Source: Tethya wilhelma (lineage: Eukaryota > Porifera > Demospongiae > Tethyida > Tethyidae). Taken from it: 64,000 nt of DNA. The notes beneath the pieces were generated by a model. That model was not told the DNA's origin. It saw nothing but the letters and a program-made list of their open reading frames with translations, and searched no databases. Where the stretch lies: the NCBI GenBank assembly GCA_964030475.1, contig CAXIPT010000014.1, forward strand, positions 541,675-605,674. Direction: 5' to 3'. Numbering within the stretch: position 1 is the stretch's first letter; every line of letters begins with the position of its first letter. Of this stretch, positions 9,890-21,488 are shown piece by piece. The position numbers were made by a program, and so were the translations under genes.

Positions 9890-12517
9890 AAGGGAAAACT
9901 TCCAGTAGGAAAGTCAAGTTAGCTGTTCTATGTACATTTAGACCTTCCAAGGAAGTACATATCAATATTTGATGTGCATAGCTCAAGTAGTTTTTGAGAT
10001 ACAGCTCTTGAAAGCAGCTCTGCCTTCACTCGTGGATTCTTAGAAAAACGGTTGTAAAGTTGTTGGTAGGTAAACCATGGGTGGTCCGTATACTCTCTGT
10101 ATCATAATTAAACGAGGAGGTCGCGTTTATAATGACGCAATTATTCACACGCGTTCGTTTTGGATCACTTCCGGGGTACGGGGTATAAATAGAAAAATCC
10201 CCGGACACCACCTTTGACCTTTTGCGCAGAGGTAAAAAATTGTTGTCATGGCGCTTGCAGAGCTCCTTTTTTCTCTTTGCAACAACTACGCACTATGACG
10301 CTTACTTTCCACAAAACACTTGCACAGTAGTAGTGGTTACCAAATAAAAACTACCTGTTATGTCCTTTTGTAAACATTCCAAAGAATTTGGTCTGTTTCT
10401 GTGGTCTTAGTATTCCATGGAAGCCATTGACAATATTATACAGCAAATACAGGCAGTAACACTGCCAATACAGACTCACACTATTACTTTTACAAATTAT
10501 TAACAACAAGAGCACATCTTTGTATAAAAGTATACAAAATTCTTGCGCTAGTTTCTACCAGGGCATCACTGAACACTGTACTGAGACAGTACACGATTCT
10601 AGTCACTCTTACTGAGGTCTCTTTGAGTTTGTGAAGAGTAGAGTAATATTTGGCTGATTTCATGTCCTGCAAAATAGTTTGGATTAGAAGGTAAACTGCT
10701 TGTTTATGCAAAATAGAAGTACTATGAATTGCTAACAATAGTGTTATTGTTTTTTCAGTTACCGGGATCATGATGGTGAGTCAAGTAGGTGTCTACAGAC
10801 GCTGTAGAGAAGGAACAAGAAGAAGAGTACATGTATACTGGCTGTGGTGCTCTCTTTTATCTTTATCATCAAGTTGAATATCAGCTGATCTGTACAATAA
10901 TAGTCAGTCATGCATCAATAATATTATTTGCTAAAATTTGTATTGTATGAACTAACCATCAATAAAACAATAAAGATGGATGTTCTTTATGCTAACGGAC
11001 TCGACAAAATGCCACCTAATTCAACATGGAAGTGGAGACTTCAACACCATTTCGTCATAAGCCAAGCTCAAGTGTAAATGCCGGTCGAGAAAACCGTATG
11101 TAACTGTGTTTGTACGACATGACTCAGCTATTATCACATGTACACACATACGTACAGTAAATAGACCACTTACTTTCACAAACTACAACTGTACACTTTC
11201 AATAACTTGAGCACGGATGAAACTCTACTGCACCTGTCAGATTGACCATGAAATTATAGCGACAGTACATTAACACAGGGGTCTTGCAAACACAGCCACC
11301 ATCGACACATCCTGACCCTCACCATTCGGCCATCAACACCACCTGTATACACCCCTACCACACATAATAAGAACTGTTACACTAAAATTTGTGTCTAATT
11401 GTTTTATAACTCTGTAAGTACTGACCTGAGCTTGAGAAATAGAACCACTAGATGGCTCAGAACCAATGGACTGTCTCCAAACATTTATAGCAGCTACAAG
11501 CAGCAGTGCAAGCTTCATTTTTGAGACTTTGAGAGACTCTAGGCGTCATTGACGGTCCTATCAGTCTTCAGACACGCAAAAAGGAGTCCTTTTCACTTTC
11601 ACTCGAGAAGTTTATTCCCTGGCATGGTAAAAGAACGCTTCTTTCTCAAAATACACGTAGTTTTCTTCAAAAACTGCAGCAATTGTTCATTTGTGGCGTT
11701 CTCTGTAACGCTCTAAGTTTGTGCAGCTGTTTTGGTTAGTAAAACTCAGTAAAACAGAGTGAAAAACCCGTGTGAGTAAGTCCCTTGCTTAGTTACCAAT
11801 TTTCTAAAATAAAAAATTCCGACGCCATTTTCTGACGTCGCGAATTTGTGGCCGGCCACGCCCCTTTTATACGCGACCTCCTCGTTTAAGTACATGCTGA
11901 ATAATACAGCCAGCCATGTGTCCATGGGCATTGAGTAGCTAGGAAAGAAGACCAAGGAGACAAATAATCGACTAAGGAGATAAGCACTTGTTAGTAAAGA
12001 GGTGGATCGATTCTAGGTAGAGTACATTTCAAGAACTAATACAAGCCTCAAAATAACCTGTGTGCAATTGCCGTACAGGGAGAGGCAATATTGACCTACA
12101 AGTAGAAAGCTACTGTATGAAAGTGCTTGGATTAGAGAAGCATATACAAAGCTTTGACTTGCCTTTCTGTCTATGTGTTGTAGCAAAATTTTGAGATTGT
12201 CTTATAAGCCAAGGAGAACACGAAATAGAAAGCTCATGTTTAGTGGCAGCTGCCTTGCTCATAAATATTCACTACAGTTTGTTGCACACCATAGCAACTG
12301 TCTTCAAAGATTAGTAGCTAAGTAAAAATCAATTAGGCTGATATTGCTGTCTAGATCTGCAACAAAAGCACCTCCACCCCTCAAATTTGCATGGAGCATG
12401 CTGAGATGTATAGCGCAGCACATCTGTGCAAAATTTTTGCATAAAAATGCAAATTAAGCTAAAACGGCATTTACTCCAAAAACAATAATTTACTAACCAG
12501 CATGTTTCCCTTGACAT
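9890..12517. mobile_element. Family D, copy 2 (diverged), split by a TTAA element
   Basis: The outer parts 9890-10107 and 11890-12517 align in order with 1010-1860 of copy 1: shared strings include GGTCCGTATACTCTC, ACATGCTGAATA, AATAACCTGT and CAAAATTTTGAGAT. The terminal inverted repeats are weak (CCAAGGGAAAAC on the left, GTTTCCCTTG on the right), so exact ends are uncertain. The 1774-bp insertion at 10112-11885 separates the halves. No coding capacity. Confidence 0.7.
10112..11885. mobile_element. 1.77-kb element with TTAA duplication, nested in family D copy 2
   Basis: TIRs are ACGAGGAGGTCGCGTTTATA on the left and ACGAGGAGGTCGCGTATAA on the reversed right end. TTAA directly flanks both ends (10108-10111 and 11886-11889). 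TTAA duplications are characteristic of piggyBac and also Kolobok elements. No transposase is recognised inside; the short minus-strand open frames at 10490-10771 and 11333-11518 have no matching motif, so it is taken as non-autonomous. Which of the two superfamilies mobilised it cannot be told from the ends alone. Confidence 0.85.
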
Positions 12518-14200
12518 GTCACATATTATATAGGAATAAATCAAGGAGGGGTTGATCAACTGGACGGTTGTGAAACTGAGCCCTTCCTTAAGTGAACAGT
12601 TCCACAATTTGGTAGTGTTGCACGCCCACTATATAGTAAAAAGAGGAGACTCTCTTCTAGGAACTCGGCTATCCCTTTTTGTGTAAACTCTTAGGACTTC
12701 AAAAGAAGAACAATCTTCTTGTTAAACCAATCATGGCTTGATGTGAAATAATAAAACGACAGTTCAGTTGCCTTTTCTGAAGTTAGATTTCTCCACTCAA
12801 ACTTAACCGCATGAAATTCTTTCCAACAAAATCCCTCAGGAGGCTAAAGAAGCATTTCACATCATCCGTTTGTATTACTCTTGGATGTTCTGGTTGCAAT
12901 TCTAGATACCTTCTGATTAGCTATTTAGATGGAGAGGATTGAGAACAATGTGGGATTAGAAGAGCTCTGCAACAGTTGTTAGTGTAGCAGTTCTTACTAG
13001 ACTTTTGCAGTTGTTGACTTTTCAGTGACCTCAATGGTTGTTCCTCCTTTTATTAGGATCTCTTAGTGACCAAGTTAAACTCTTAAGTATTCCACCTTTT
13101 GGACTTTGCAATTGGACACTTACACTATAATACAGGCGTATTCAGGAGTAGCAGACTCTAAACCACGGTCAAAAGCTAAAACTTCCAATTAAAGTATTGA
13201 AGCTTGAAAATCACCATCTACAGAAAATATCCTTCATCTCACAGCATCTGCCAAATTGTCGTATTTTCTGATACTTTTAAAATGGTGATTACTTTTTGCT
13301 AGCTGCATGAGCATGCTTACTGTCCTTTTAGAATCATATGCAAAATCAACCCTCTAGCAATTTACTCAGCAAACATAGCAACTTCAACTAAACATGTACC
13401 TGATTCATGTTGTCCAATTTTGTGAACTATCTTCTCTCTTAGACTCTGTGAGTTATGTGTTTGTGTGTGTGTGTGCGTAAAATCTTTTGTCCATGTGATG
13501 GTTTCGAAAAAAAGCCAGTTGTTGATCATGAGATCTAGTCTATGAGTCATTCTCGGTAAGGACATTTTGCAGCATGCTGTTCTGAGATCCATCTCTCACA
13601 GTAGTCAGTGTCTGATTTGTTGTAGGTCCTCTTGGTCCGAATAACATCTGATGTGTGCCTCATTGTATGAAGCATAGCCTCAACACAGCATGTCAGCTGT
13701 AGAAATATGACGATTGCTGGAATAGTATCTCTGCTAGCTTGTTGTCATGGTTGCTTTTTTCCACGCCTACATGTACATCCAATATGTTAAATTTCATAAT
13801 AAAGAACTTCTTGACATCTCCATATGTCAATTTGGGCAGGTGCATGAAAAAAAAAGCACTAGGTTATTACATTTTTCTTCTGAAACACTTGGAGGTCACT
13901 ACCAAGAGCAACGAAGTCGTTGACCCACTTCTTTGCCTAAGGAAAAAAAAAAACTAAAAAATTGCTTAACATCATACATAACGTACATTATACTGCAGCT
14001 CCTTTTTTTTTCTCCTTATCACTTGGAGACCTCAAAGATACAGTTGTGTAGATTGAAACAAAGTCCTAAATAACAGGATACATGTTTACATGTTAGCTAT
14101 CTCACACCAGGGGCATGCACAGTTAACAAAACCATATGCATTAAACAAAAACACAAAACTAAAATAGCAGCATAGTTCATATAATTATTATAGCATAAAT
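12518..14200. other. Intergenic, nothing firmly recognised
   Basis: Holds a short GT run (13456-13480) and an A10 run (about 13943). A short protein-like minus-strand string (DVIRTKRTYNKSDTDYCERW) near 13550-13650 ends at stops and may be a gene remnant, but no family was recognised. Confidence 0.35.
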
Positions 14201-14214
14201 TTACCTTGTAATCT

Positions 14215-15382
14215 CCATTGAGCACAACAGTGAGCTTATATGGGACATCATTGATCACCACATACGGTCACTTCATTTATTTGTGAGATTGACTTCTGAA
14301 AACCATCACGAAGAATGTCGTACCCTTCCAGTGCGGCAGAAGTGTGGTCTCTTGTGTGTAATATAACAATATTTGTGTTAGTTTATCCTTTAAATATTAG
14401 GTGGGAAAATCCACTTGCCACTTCCAGAGAGTGCATCGATCCTTTGCCACTACCGGGAAAAGTGTGCTCCATCTCCACTCACTTTCACTAAAATCTCACT
14501 TCCAAGATCCAATTCAGGATTGAAATTAAACTTGTACGGAGTTTTACATGATTAATATACTGTAGATTAGGAAACTTTCTTCATTGAAATTTTCTTTGTC
14601 ACTAACAGTGACAAAATTTCTCCACCTATACAGGATGTACATATACTGTGTACAAACACTGATCTTAGTACCTCGTACTCAAGATGAGTCTTAACGGTTG
14701 AACAGAAGTCCCGAAACACTCCTTCATATAGATAATCCAGCCTACCTTACTGGCAAAATCCTTTAAGTCGACTTCACCTTGTAAGATCTTGGAAGACTTT
14801 GTGAAGCTAATAGGTGTATATTCATCAAGTCGGTAATCATCGTTGCATATGTTTTTACTCTTGCAGTATATTGATATTCCTGTGTGAGTTCATGGTAGCA
14901 CTCATCTGAGACTCCAAATCTCTCCAAGACATAGAGTGTCTTCATCAGCTTGACATCTTCAGATGATGGTCCAGAGGGAGTGTCTGGAGGGGGTGTGTGG
15001 AGATGGCAGTTCACTGGGTTTGGTTGAAGTCAACGGGAGAGAATATGTTTTCACAAGTAGCTAAAGCCCAAGACTTCAGGTACCAACCCAAAGAATAGAG
15101 TTCTCTGTACACTCTCTTTCATCCCAGCCAACTTTCTGTGCAACCTAAAGATGTTAAAAGATTACAGAGCAGCTAGTAAATCACAAGTAAATTCACAATA
15201 AAACCAACCTGGTCAATTGTAGAGCTACAATTGGTCACTTGATGCTCATCGAACAACTCTTTGTGCTGTTTAACAACAACTAGAGCCTCTTCCATCTCGC
15301 CTTCGAGGACTCTTATTTCTTCCTCACATCCTCTCATTTCCTCCTCTATCCTAGTCTGTGCATCATCCATCTGCTCCAACAA
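14215..15382 (-). pseudogene. Relic of a multicopy coiled-coil gene family (GDYK motif)
   Basis: Pieces on the minus strand, in order: an acidic coiled coil from ATG 15382 (QTRIEEEMRGCEEEIRVLEG); LMKTLYVLERFGVSDECYHE with a trailing LPRSYKVKS (15014-14763); LDLGSEILVKVSGDGAHFSR (about 14510-14450); EGYDILRDGFQKSISQINEV; and VVINDVPYKLTVVLNGDYK before a possible donor near 14213. I recall this order (FGVSDExYHEL, VKxxGDGA, LxGDYK) from repetitive uncharacterised proteins of sponges and cnidarians that behave like transposon genes. Frame changes near 14250 and 14400 break this copy. Biochemical role unknown. Confidence 0.55.
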
Positions 15383-15599
15383 AGTATTGACTTAAGATCT
15401 CATTGCAATAAGCACCAGTAGCTCTCCTTGCTTTGGCAAAAATTTCACCCGTTTGATGTTCAAGTACAGCTTCACTTCTAATTAGGCTTAATGGACCCAA
15501 TGTTGTTTACAATGGCTTTATTGAGTAATTGAACATATTACTCAGTTTCCTCGGATCGCCACTTATATAGCAATTTGCAAATTGGTCTGGCCCTATCTC

Positions 15600-15960
15600 A
15601 CTCCTTCTACAGTGACCTCTAACTAAGCCTCTTCATCACTTCTTTTGCATAAGACAATGGCTCAGCAGCCCAAATAGTCAACTGTCCATGTCTCCTTTTG
15701 AAGGAAGACCACCATCCTTCAGTGACAAGAGTATATATTCCCTTAGCCTTAACTACTGAACGGACAAAAGCTATAGAATCTGCTGCATGCTTAGACTTGA
15801 CACAGCCAATTGCTGCACACTCTGACAACTCTCAGGTAACAACTTAGGCAGACAACTCTTCCTACCAAAAGAAGTCCTATGGTACATAAAATCAGCCTCT
15901 TTCCATGCTTTGCACTTAAGTTGTCTTCCTACATGGACTGCTTTTTGGATCAGCTCTACT
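15600..15960 (-). pseudogene. CENP-B/Tigger-type helix-turn-helix fragment
   Basis: Minus-strand sequence KCKAWKEADFMYHRTSF, GRKSCLPKLLPE, then after a one-base frame change SECAAIGCVKSKHAADSIAF, KGIYTLVTEGWWSSFKRRHG and AAEPLSYAKEV. The final part has the layout of the CENP-B-type DNA-binding domain that precedes the DDE core in pogo/Tigger transposases (GWW.SF.KRH followed by .AEPLS.A). The catalytic domain is absent. A pogo-like MITE with CAGTGGAACC ends and TA duplication lies at 33608-34175 in the same window. Confidence 0.5.
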
Positions 15961-16357
15961 CGTAAAAATCCGGTCTTTTAGGGGAAGATCAGCAGCCTCC
16001 AAATGTGAAAAGCATGAACTTAACTTTTTTATACTATTGTAAACCATTTCACGAAATAAACATACCATTTTTTCTTAGAAAGGACATATAAAGCAAATCA
16101 TAGCTCTAATTGAAGCACAATGAGTACATCAATGATCCATACTTACAGGCCTTTCCAACTTACAATTGACAGTCCATTATCATGAGACGAAGTTGAAGCA
16201 AACAATGCTTGCTGTCCTGTAGGTTTTACGCTTTAGTTACTTCGTGTTCTATTCAAGTTGAGGAATTGTGAGGAATTGCATTGTAGACTAGTAGCTACTT
16301 GTCTAATTATAAATGAATATGGACTTTGAACCGAAAAATTGAAAAAAGCGGGACTGA
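15961..16357. other. Intergenic, nothing recognised
   Basis: No coding signal, repeat or inverted structure that I can support. Confidence 0.35.
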
Positions 16358-19163
16358 ATGGCTACATCAAGCAGTTACCTCGAGTTCTCAGGTGATGAGA
16401 GTGGACTCAGTGATAGTGAGTTAGTAGGAATTGCTAAGGCTAAAAGGCAAAGCTCTCTGGAGCTCAAAAGTATAAAACTAAGTTTAGCAAAGGTTGGACC
16501 AAGCAGTGGAAGTTCATTGCTGCTGTTCCTCAAGATCCACATTCTTTTAGATGCACATTGTGCTTAAAGACCCTGAAATGTAGCCATATGGGAATTGCAG
16601 ATGTAAAATCTCACATATCAGGAAGAATCATCAGCAAATTGTGGCACAAATGGCAAAGTTACCTCAACTAAACTACTTCACTAAACCTGATCCATTGTCA
16701 AAAAAGGTCAGTAATAAGCTATAAGCCCAGTAACTTTTCCAGTGTTCCAATTATTTCCTTTTGTGTGCAGATTATGAGAGCTGAGGTGAAGTTCACAAAT
16801 TTTACTTAGCAGTGGCTGACCATCTAACACCACTTGTAAGAGATGTATTCAGTGATAGCCAAATTGCAAAGACCAGTCGGAGAACTAAATCAACTTCGAT
16901 TTTCAACGTTGCTATAGCCCCCTTTTTCCGTGGTTAGTTAATTGTACATGAATTTATGTACTTCAATTATCCAGATTCTCTGATTGAAGACATGAAAAAA
17001 GGACCGTTTAGTTTGTCAGTGGATGAATCTAACGATACTGGACTGGAAAAACTAAATCCACTTACAGTAAGAATTTATGATATCAAGAGGAGGCAAGTAG
17101 GTACCCAGTTGCTTGACATGTGCACCACAACTGGAAGAGAATGTGGCACAGCTTCTGCGATATTTGATAAGATTGATTTTGTATTTACATCTCTGAGCAT
17201 TCCATGGGAACATTGTGTTGGATTTGGAGTAGACAATACCAGTGTAAATGTTGAACGGCACCATGCACTCCATTAAAACCTTGGTTCAAGATAAAGTTAG
17301 TTCGTGCTATTTCATGGGGTGTCCTTGCCACCTAATTCACAATATTGCCAATCATGCTTCTGAAGCCTTCCATAATGTGTCTGGTATTGATATTGAAGAC
17401 ATCTGCGTGGATGTATTTTACTGGTTCGACACAAGTACAAAAAGAAAAGGTGTTTTAAATGAGTTTTGTGGGTTCTGTGATAGTAGTCATCACGAGATCA
17501 TTCGATATCTCAGTGTGCGTTGGAACTAGCAGTTCAAAGAATCTTACTTTTGTACCAACCACTCCAGAGCTACTTTAAATCTGAAGATGAAAGCCAATCT
17601 AGATATGCAGATTGCTCCTGTTTTTTGATGATCCGATGTCAGAAGTTTACTTAATTTTCTATCAGGCAGTTTTTCCAATCTTCACAAGGCTCAATCTCCT
17701 CTTGCAAAGAGAGTATCCGACCATTTTCTTGGTTTCCGATGAAATCAGAGCTTTTCTAAAAAAGCTTCTGAGCAAGCTGTAAAAGCAATTAGAGAAGCAG
17801 AAGATATTACCGAATGTGATTTTTCTGATTCATCAAATCAGCTTTGTGATACTGACATCACTATTGGAATAGTTACAAAGCAAACAATGAACAGACTTCT
17901 ACAAAAGGGCGACATTGGAGAGAGTCAGGTCACAGAGGAGTTATGTTGATGCTGCTTGTCAAGCCCTGCAAAATTGCCATTCTCTGATGAAGTTCTGAAT
18001 AACTGTAAATTTCTCGACTTCCAAAAGAAAGAGAATTGTACTTTTTCATCAGTAGAGTTTTTCTGTGGACAGTACCCCCATATTCTAACATTCAATCCTT
18101 CGGACCTTGATAAGCTTCAGGAAGAATTCCTGGATTACCAATTACTAACAAACAGAGATATACCTCAAACTATTTGGGATGAATCTATTGTCAAAGTTAG
18201 TGACGAATTTGTATACCATAGAATGGATGTAATTTGCTCAGGTTCATTAAGGACTGGGACTAAACGCGCTAACGCGCATTGCGCTTAATGAAGAATGAAT
18301 ATGCAAATTTTTACGTGGTGATCACGTGCGCCAGTAGTACTTTGTACAACGCCCACTAATAATGGCCGTATGACAGCTAAAAACCAGGACGAGTTTTAGG
18401 CGGTAGGTAAAAAGTGCTTGACAAGGCTTGGTACTACGCTAGTTGAACTCTATTGGGTATAAAGAGCTACCAAACTTATATTCATGGCGATGGATCACCC
18501 CTAAAGTGAGTTATGACAATAAATATAGGCTCTTGTGTATGGTAAATTAAGCTTTTTATATGATAACTCACCGTTGGTGAATTCAGCTGCCTTAAATATA
18601 AGTTTGGTGTTTGTTCAGATCCTACAGACTATACTGAGCAAGTTGAAATAAGCTTAGCGGGGAGTTTTATCTACCGCCTATTTCAATTTTGCGGTTTGAG
18701 GTACCTGAAGAGATGAAGCCATATCTCTACATGTAAATATGGTGGGCGGGGCTGGTATGACATCATGTTCTTAGTAGGGGGTACCCTCCATTATAGAAAA
18801 GGTTTGGTGTAAATGGGTACTGTAGCTTTAGAGATATGAGCCTTTAGTTTAGCATAAAATATCACTCAAAAATTGCTGGTCCCGGTCCTTAATGCACCTG
18901 AGTGGGGCTACATGTACACTATTTGCAATAATGATGGGTCCAAAAGATTTGAGAAATTACTAATGTTATTCTGACAATTCCATATAGTAATGCAGGAGAA
19001 GAGAGAGTTTTTAATCTTATAAAGCTTAATAAAACTCCTACTCGCTCTGCTTTGGATCCAAATGGAACACTGTCATCAATTATTACTGTAAAACTTGCCA
19101 ACAATGATCCTTGTTACTCCTGGGAGCCAACAACAATTATTAAAAACTTCAAAAACAGCAACT
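16358..19163 (+). pseudogene. Second hAT-type transposase (C2CH finger/DUF4371-like), decayed and interrupted
   Basis: From ATG 16358 (MATSSSYLEFSGDESGLSDS) the frame changes at about 16490 into KFIAAVPQDPHSFRCTLCLK ending KCSHMGIADVKSH, a zinc-finger-like C-x2-C-x(n)-H-x(n)-H region. Then come SLSVDESNDTGLEKLNPLTV, PWEHCVGFGVDNTSVNV, GCPCHLIHNIANHASEAF and SVRWN followed by a stop. Further frame changes occur at about 17520-17640 and 17770. The C-terminal dimerisation segment TIPYSNAGEERVFNLIKLNK ... LDPNGTLSSIITVKLAN lies at 18970-19110. A 666-bp element splits the gene at codon MDVIW. At least five lesions make it non-functional; no TIRs were found. Confidence 0.7.
18237..18902. mobile_element. 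666-bp element (CTCAGG terminus) inside the second hAT gene
   Basis: The left end is CTCAGGTTCATTAAGGACTG and the right end reversed is CTCAGGTGCATTAAGGACCG: about 24 bp of TIR with 2 mismatches. TG flanks both ends (18235-18236 and 18903-18904). Deleting the element plus one TG rejoins ATT with TGG GGC, giving MDVIWGYM in frame, as expected for this region of hAT proteins. The interior has further inverted strings (CAAACTTATATT at 18471 and ATATAAGTTTGG at 18594) and no ORF of interest. It shares the motif CTCAGGT-N3-TTAAGG with the element at 4312-4991. Confidence 0.85.
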
Positions 19164-19329
19164 AATGAGTATAACATTCCAACTAACAGTCTTTGTGTTA
19201 TGTTTTTACATTAATCTACGTCACTTTAATTCAATTTCTTTAATTGCTTGTAAAAATTATAAACATGTAATCACTTGAGTAAGGTGGGTTGGGCATAATT
19301 AGGATTGTAGTCACCACTATACAAAATCT

Positions 19330-19560
19330 CAAGGAACTTGGAAGCCCTGTTCTTCTATGTTGGCCAGGCTTTTCTCAGAGACCACTCGCTTTCAGAAGCT
19401 GATTCTTGAACGAATAAACTTGGTATCTTTGTCTTTAGTCGCTTTTGGCATCGGTTTTTCATGTCTCTTGTCCAGTCGCTAGATACATGACAGAAAGTGC
19501 AAATTCAAGTTGACGACCCTTCCCACATAGGCAAGTGTGCGTTATTTGGAATCCATAGCT
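19330..19560. repeat. Dispersed repeat family X, copy 2 (partial)
   Basis: Matches the 2041-2300 part of copy 1: CTTTTCTCAGAGACCACTCG, AAGCTGATTCTTGAACGAAT, TCGCTAGATACA and GTGTGCGTTATTTGGAATC in the same order. It lies just upstream of the family-A arm and the transposase-like gene. Confidence 0.6.
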
Positions 19561-19761
19561 TACCTGACCAGTGCTGAACTCTACCTTTCTATCTTGCTAC
19601 TATTGAATAAGCAACTTAGCACTGAAGGCAACAAAGTTTTGTGATGCCACTGCTCCGCCTGCAAATTCAGTAAGCTAGCAGGACATGTACCGTCATGCAC
19701 ATGTACATTCAGTCCCACTGGCACACACACTGATACACATGGCACAAACTTATCGATAGAA

Positions 19762-19862
19762 TTATGAAAAAATAAGAGCAAACAAGAATAAAAAACATTG
19801 AAAATGTAATGAGACACAGGAATGGCCAAATTATAAAAAAGAAAGCAAACAAGTGGAATGAC
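19762..19862. repeat. Family-A inverted-repeat arm upstream of the transposase-like gene
   Basis: AAAAAACATTGAAAATGTAA, GGAATGGCC and AAAGCAAACAAGTGGAATG match the left arms of the hairpins at 2569 and 54701. This places the 19899 gene immediately inside a family-A terminus. The opposite arm was not found downstream of the gene. Confidence 0.6.
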
Positions 19863-19898
19863 TGTTAGAGTGAGTAAAGAACTCTTCCTGTGGGCGAA

Positions 19899-21488
19899 AT
19901 GCTGGAAGGACTTGACACAGTAAAAAGACTATTACATGCAGCCCATAGAATTGTTCAAAAAAGACTTGTTCTGTGCAATTTACGAGAGCTCTACCAAAAC
20001 TTCAAAGAGAGACACCCCACAGCTAGTATTGGTTTCTCCAAATTTGCTGAACTCCGACCAAAGTACTGCATCCTAGCTGGCGCAAGTGGTACTCACTCTG
20101 TGTGTGTTTGTACCATTCACCAGAACATCAAGTTAATGCTTCATGCTTTGAAGCTACCTTCACCATTCAACACTTATCAAGAATGTTTAGCTATGCTGAC
20201 ATGCAATCCTGCAACTCCAAGTTGTCATCTTGGTTCTTGCTCTTCTTGTCCTGGAGCAGACAGTTTGAAGACAATTCTTACGAGTCATTTGGATGACAAC
20301 TTAATCGATTGTGTTGTTTACAAACAGTGGACAAACGTTGACAGATCAACTCTTGAAACAGTTTCTCAGCCTACTGATGAATTTGTAGAATCTTTCTGCA
20401 GTAAATTAGAGGCTCTACTCACTCACTCTTTCATTGCAAAGCAGCAAAGTCAGTTTTACAGTGAAATGAAGACTTCTCCACCGCCAGGTGTGTTTGTAGT
20501 TACAGCAGATTTCTCAGAGAATTATGCGTTTATCCTCCAAGACGCAGCCCAGGGATTCCACTGGAATAATGCTCAAGCTACAATTCACCCTTTTGTGATC
20601 TATTATACTAATTCTGGCTCTACAAATCACCTCAATTTTGTTGTGATATCAGATTGCTTGAATCACGATACAATTGCAGTGTACCTCTTCCAAAAGAATT
20701 TGGTTGATTTTTTGAAGAAAAAATGTTCCACTATTTCAAAGATTTTCTATTTCTCTGATGGTGCTGCGTCGCAGTACAAGAATCGCAAGAACTTTCTGAA
20801 CCTGTGTTACCATCAAGCTGACTTTGGAATTGAAGCTGAGTGGCACTTTTCTGCTACCTCTCATGGGAAGAGTGCATGTGACGGGCTTGGTGGGACAGTC
20901 AAGCATCTGGCAGCTCGAGCAAGCTTACATCGCCCCTACGAACAGCAGATAATGACTCCAATTCAACTCTATTTGTGGGCTGTGGACAATATTCCTGGAA
21001 TTCAGTTCTGTTTCTGCAGCACGGAAGAGTATGAGAGAGAGAAGGTTTTCTTGGAACCTCGGTTTAATCAAACAAGAACAATTCCTGGTACACGGAAACT
21101 ACATTCTTTCGTTCCAATTTCAAAAGACACACTAAAGACTAGAATCTATTCCTACTCCAGTACCAGTAAAGACGATCGTGTCACCAAGTTACCAGGCGAT
21201 CTGGAACTAGATGAAGTTTCTGGATTTGTTACATGCTCTTATCACAGTAAGTGGTGGTTGAGTTGTGTTGTAGAGACACACAGTGAAGCAGTAGAAATAA
21301 CCTTGACCTTGCTTCACCCACCAGGGCCTTCTCGTTCATTTAAATATCCAGATGTACCTGTGGTTGTAACTTTGCCTCTAGCTGATATTTTAACTAAAGT
21401 ATCTCCTCGGAGATCAGGTTTTGTTTATAAAATGACTCAAAGGGAAACTAAGACTACTACAGAGAAATTTACATCAAGAAACTTATAA
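19899..21488 (+). CDS. Transposase-like protein of the family-A element (uncharacterised DDE-type candidate)
   Basis: One uninterrupted frame of about 530 codons, the longest intact coding region in the left half. It starts at ATG 19899; the frame has a stop at 19875. The N-terminal third has Cys/His clusters suited to metal binding (VCVCTIHQN at about residues 69-75, then Cys near 96, 102, 109, 113 and 117). The central part carries TADFSENY (about residue 202), YFSDGAASQYKNRKNF (about 284-299) and SATSHGKSACDGLGGTVKHL (about 318-337). These acidic positions in a presumed RNase H-like fold fit a DDE/DDD nuclease, but that is inference. Similar proteins are multicopy and uncharacterised in invertebrates as I recall. 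Hairpin MITEs in this window contain its start region, supporting a transposase role. The N-terminus may be shorter than in relatives. Confidence 0.7.
   Translation: MLEGLDTVKRLLHAAHRIVQKRLVLCNLRELYQNFKERHPTASIGFSKFAELRPKYCILAGASGTHSVCVCTIHQNIKLMLHALKLPSPFNTYQECLAMLTCNPATPSCHLGSCSSCPGADSLKTILTSHLDDNLIDCVVYKQWTNVDRSTLETVSQPTDEFVESFCSKLEALLTHSFIAKQQSQFYSEMKTSPPPGVFVVTADFSENYAFILQDAAQGFHWNNAQATIHPFVIYYTNSGSTNHLNFVVISDCLNHDTIAVYLFQKNLVDFLKKKCSTISKIFYFSDGAASQYKNRKNFLNLCYHQADFGIEAEWHFSATSHGKSACDGLGGTVKHLAARASLHRPYEQQIMTPIQLYLWAVDNIPGIQFCFCSTEEYEREKVFLEPRFNQTRTIPGTRKLHSFVPISKDTLKTRIYSYSSTSKDDRVTKLPGDLELDEVSGFVTCSYHSKWWLSCVVETHSEAVEITLTLLHPPGPSRSFKYPDVPVVVTLPLADILTKVSPRRSGFVYKMTQRETKTTTEKFTSRNL

Noticed and set aside
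11333..11518. Signal-peptide-like open frame (MKLALLLVAAINVW)
   Set aside because: Short, inside a non-autonomous TTAA element, with no supporting splice sites or relatives recognised.
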